From assembly GCA_947176295.1 (NCBI GenBank), contig CAMWQB010000014.1, forward strand, positions 1-35,834: 35,834 bases of DNA, in the 5' to 3' direction. The notes below the pieces were generated by a model. That model had not been told where the DNA came from, did no database searches, and was given only the letters and a program-made list of their open reading frames with translations. Position 1 is the stretch's first letter; every line of letters begins with the position of its first letter. Below are positions 34,848 to 35,834 of the stretch, piece after piece. Made by a program: the position numbers and the translations under genes. The stretch is from an uncultured Porphyromonadaceae bacterium (lineage in GTDB: Bacteria; Bacteroidota; Bacteroidia; Bacteroidales; Muribaculaceae).

Positions 34848-35696
34848 ATGAAGAATTTAGTTATCTTGCTCGCAGTGGCCTCCTTTGTCTGCGCCATGAC
34901 TGTATCCGCAGCCTCTCCGAAAGACGATTATGACGAAGATCCATATCTTATTCTTTGCGGAGAAGCCGATTCGGCAATTGCACGGGAGGATTATCCTACA
35001 GCTGCTGCGAGACTTCGCGAAGCCATCTCAATAAAGCCACATTCCGCCTCTAACATCCTCCTGATGACAAATCTCGGCATGGTATATTCGATGATGGATA
35101 GCGATGCAACGGCCCTCGCTACTCTCGACGAAGCTATTGCAGCCTATCCCGACATGAAAATGGCTCGTTCAAACCGGGCCCGGGTCCTTCTCAAAATGCG
35201 CAGAGATAAGGATGCATTCGCCGAATACAGCGAAATACTTCAACTTGATAGCCTTGACGCCGAATCCCGCTATTATCATGGGCTTATCGCACTATATTCA
35301 GGTAATTTGCAAACTGCTGAAAATGACTTCAAAGTACTTGAACAACAAGAAGCGAAATCAATCAGGACAGCGCGAGCACTGGCCACGCTATACTCCCTGA
35401 CCGAACGCAATAGTGAGGCCATAACATATTATGAGATACTTATTTCGGCGGAAGACGCTCCTGAATATTACGCAGGCTTGGCAGGCTGCCTTCTACACCT
35501 CCAGAATCTAAGCGAAGCTTCCGCAACAATTGCGGAAGGATTAGAAAAATATCCATCGGATCCGGAACTTTACTACTACCGCGCATGGCTCAACCGCGAT
35601 CGTTACCGTCTGGACGATGCTCATGCCGATGCCAACAAAGCAATCAAGCTTGGAGCAAACCCCACAAGAGTAAATGCACTTTTCAAGAAAAAATAA
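34848..35696 (+). CDS. Exported tetratricopeptide repeat protein
   Basis: A 282-residue protein. The ORF track starts it at 34803, inside the upstream hairpin; ATG 34848 instead gives a proper signal peptide, MKNLVILLAVASFVCAMTVSA, likely cut before Ala22. The mature part is a series of TPR units (for example NLGMVYSMMDSDATALATLDEAI, SRYYHGLIALYSGNLQTAENDF, YYYRAWLNRDRYRLDDAHADANKAI). No lipobox or catalytic motif is seen; it is probably periplasmic and binds proteins. No promoter box is visible between it and prs, so it may depend on read-through of the hairpin. Confidence 0.85.
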   Translation: MKNLVILLAVASFVCAMTVSAASPKDDYDEDPYLILCGEADSAIAREDYPTAAARLREAISIKPHSASNILLMTNLGMVYSMMDSDATALATLDEAIAAYPDMKMARSNRARVLLKMRRDKDAFAEYSEILQLDSLDAESRYYHGLIALYSGNLQTAENDFKVLEQQEAKSIRTARALATLYSLTERNSEAITYYEILISAEDAPEYYAGLAGCLLHLQNLSEASATIAEGLEKYPSDPELYYYRAWLNRDRYRLDDAHADANKAIKLGANPTRVNALFKKK

Positions 35697-35749
35697 GCGC
35701 CCATACGAAAAAACAACCGAAAATATTTTTAAATCTCAAAAAAATAGCC

Positions 35750-35757
35750 TAACTTTG
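35750..35757 (+). promoter_or_regulatory. Promoter -7 box of the second tRNA-Ser
   Basis: TAACTTTG matches TAnnTTTG and ends 17 nt before the tRNA, almost the same distance as at the first tRNA-Ser gene. The -33 region has a T-run at 35726-35730 but no exact TTTG. Confidence 0.65.
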
Positions 35758-35774
35758 CACTCGCAAACAAGCAA

Positions 35775-35834
35775 GGAGCGATGCTCGAGTGGCTGAAGAG
35801 GCACGCCTGGAAAGCGTGTATACCCCAAAAGGGT
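35775..35834 (+). tRNA. tRNA-Ser (anticodon GGA), 5' part, cut by window end
   Basis: The first 60 nt of a serine tRNA: acceptor GGAGCGA, D-arm, anticodon stem CACGC/GCGTG with loop CTGGAAA giving anticodon GGA, then the start of a long variable arm. The T-arm and the 3' acceptor strand lie beyond the window. Confidence 0.93.

Noticed and set aside
1-35834. Mobile elements, CRISPR arrays, defence or toxin-antitoxin systems
   Set aside because: No transposase, integrase, regularly spaced repeats or small gene pairs were seen; every long interval is filled by a recognisable housekeeping or envelope gene.

Overview
The window looks like a chromosomal stretch from a member of the Bacteroidales (Bacteroidota), possibly Muribaculaceae-like, with moderately high G+C. 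The evidence is: promoters of the Bacteroidota form (TAnnTTTG -7 box, sometimes with TTTG about 20 bp upstream) at the head of almost every transcription unit; no Shine-Dalgarno sequences; a MurF-alanine racemase fusion; GSCFA, DUF3316-like and PorE-like proteins; a ClpC in an apparently Gram-negative genome; and tRNA genes without an encoded CCA. The family-level placement is a guess.

Layout. (1) 79-6851, minus strand: a tight four-gene unit reading prolyl oligopeptidase lipoprotein, BamE-like-tailed lipoprotein, metallo-beta-lactamase hydrolase, UvrA. (2) 6958-9525, minus: clpC, divergent from (3) gyrA plus a secreted TPR protein on the plus strand (9736-13627). The clpC/gyrA promoters lie in a perfect inverted repeat. 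(4) rpsO and tRNA-Ser(UGA), each with its own promoter and terminator. (5) 14429-16255, minus: a long-chain acyl-CoA ligase, divergent from (6) a long plus-strand run 16427-26286: typA, folP, cdaA, PorE-like OmpA lipoprotein, GSCFA protein, MurF-Alr fusion, gluQ and a 54-residue small protein missing from the ORF track. (7) 26340-30957, minus: parC, DUF3316-like protein, S41 peptidase lipoprotein, packed with 2-nt spacing and a 1-nt overlap. (8) 31103-35696, plus: patatin-like phospholipase, GH13 alpha-amylase, prs, TPR protein. (9) The start of tRNA-Ser(GGA), cut by the window end.

How the genes fit together. The content is core: DNA topology (gyrA, parC), DNA repair (uvrA), proteostasis (clpC, typA, rpsO), folate, queuosine-tRNA and PRPP metabolism, cell-wall D-alanine supply, c-di-AMP signalling and lipoproteins of the envelope. 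The most coherent functional group is the cdaA, PorE-like, GSCFA, MurF-Alr stretch, which puts second-messenger synthesis next to envelope and peptidoglycan genes.

I see no phage, insertion sequence, CRISPR array, toxin-antitoxin pair or defence island, and nothing I can honestly call a new multi-gene system. The most interesting items are the degenerate MurF half of the MurF-Alr fusion, the inverted repeat carrying both clpC and gyrA -7 boxes, the PorE-like protein in the c-di-AMP cluster, the near-leaderless patatin transcript, the hairpin just upstream of the last TPR gene, and the unannotated small protein. No stretch over 300 bp lacks a gene.
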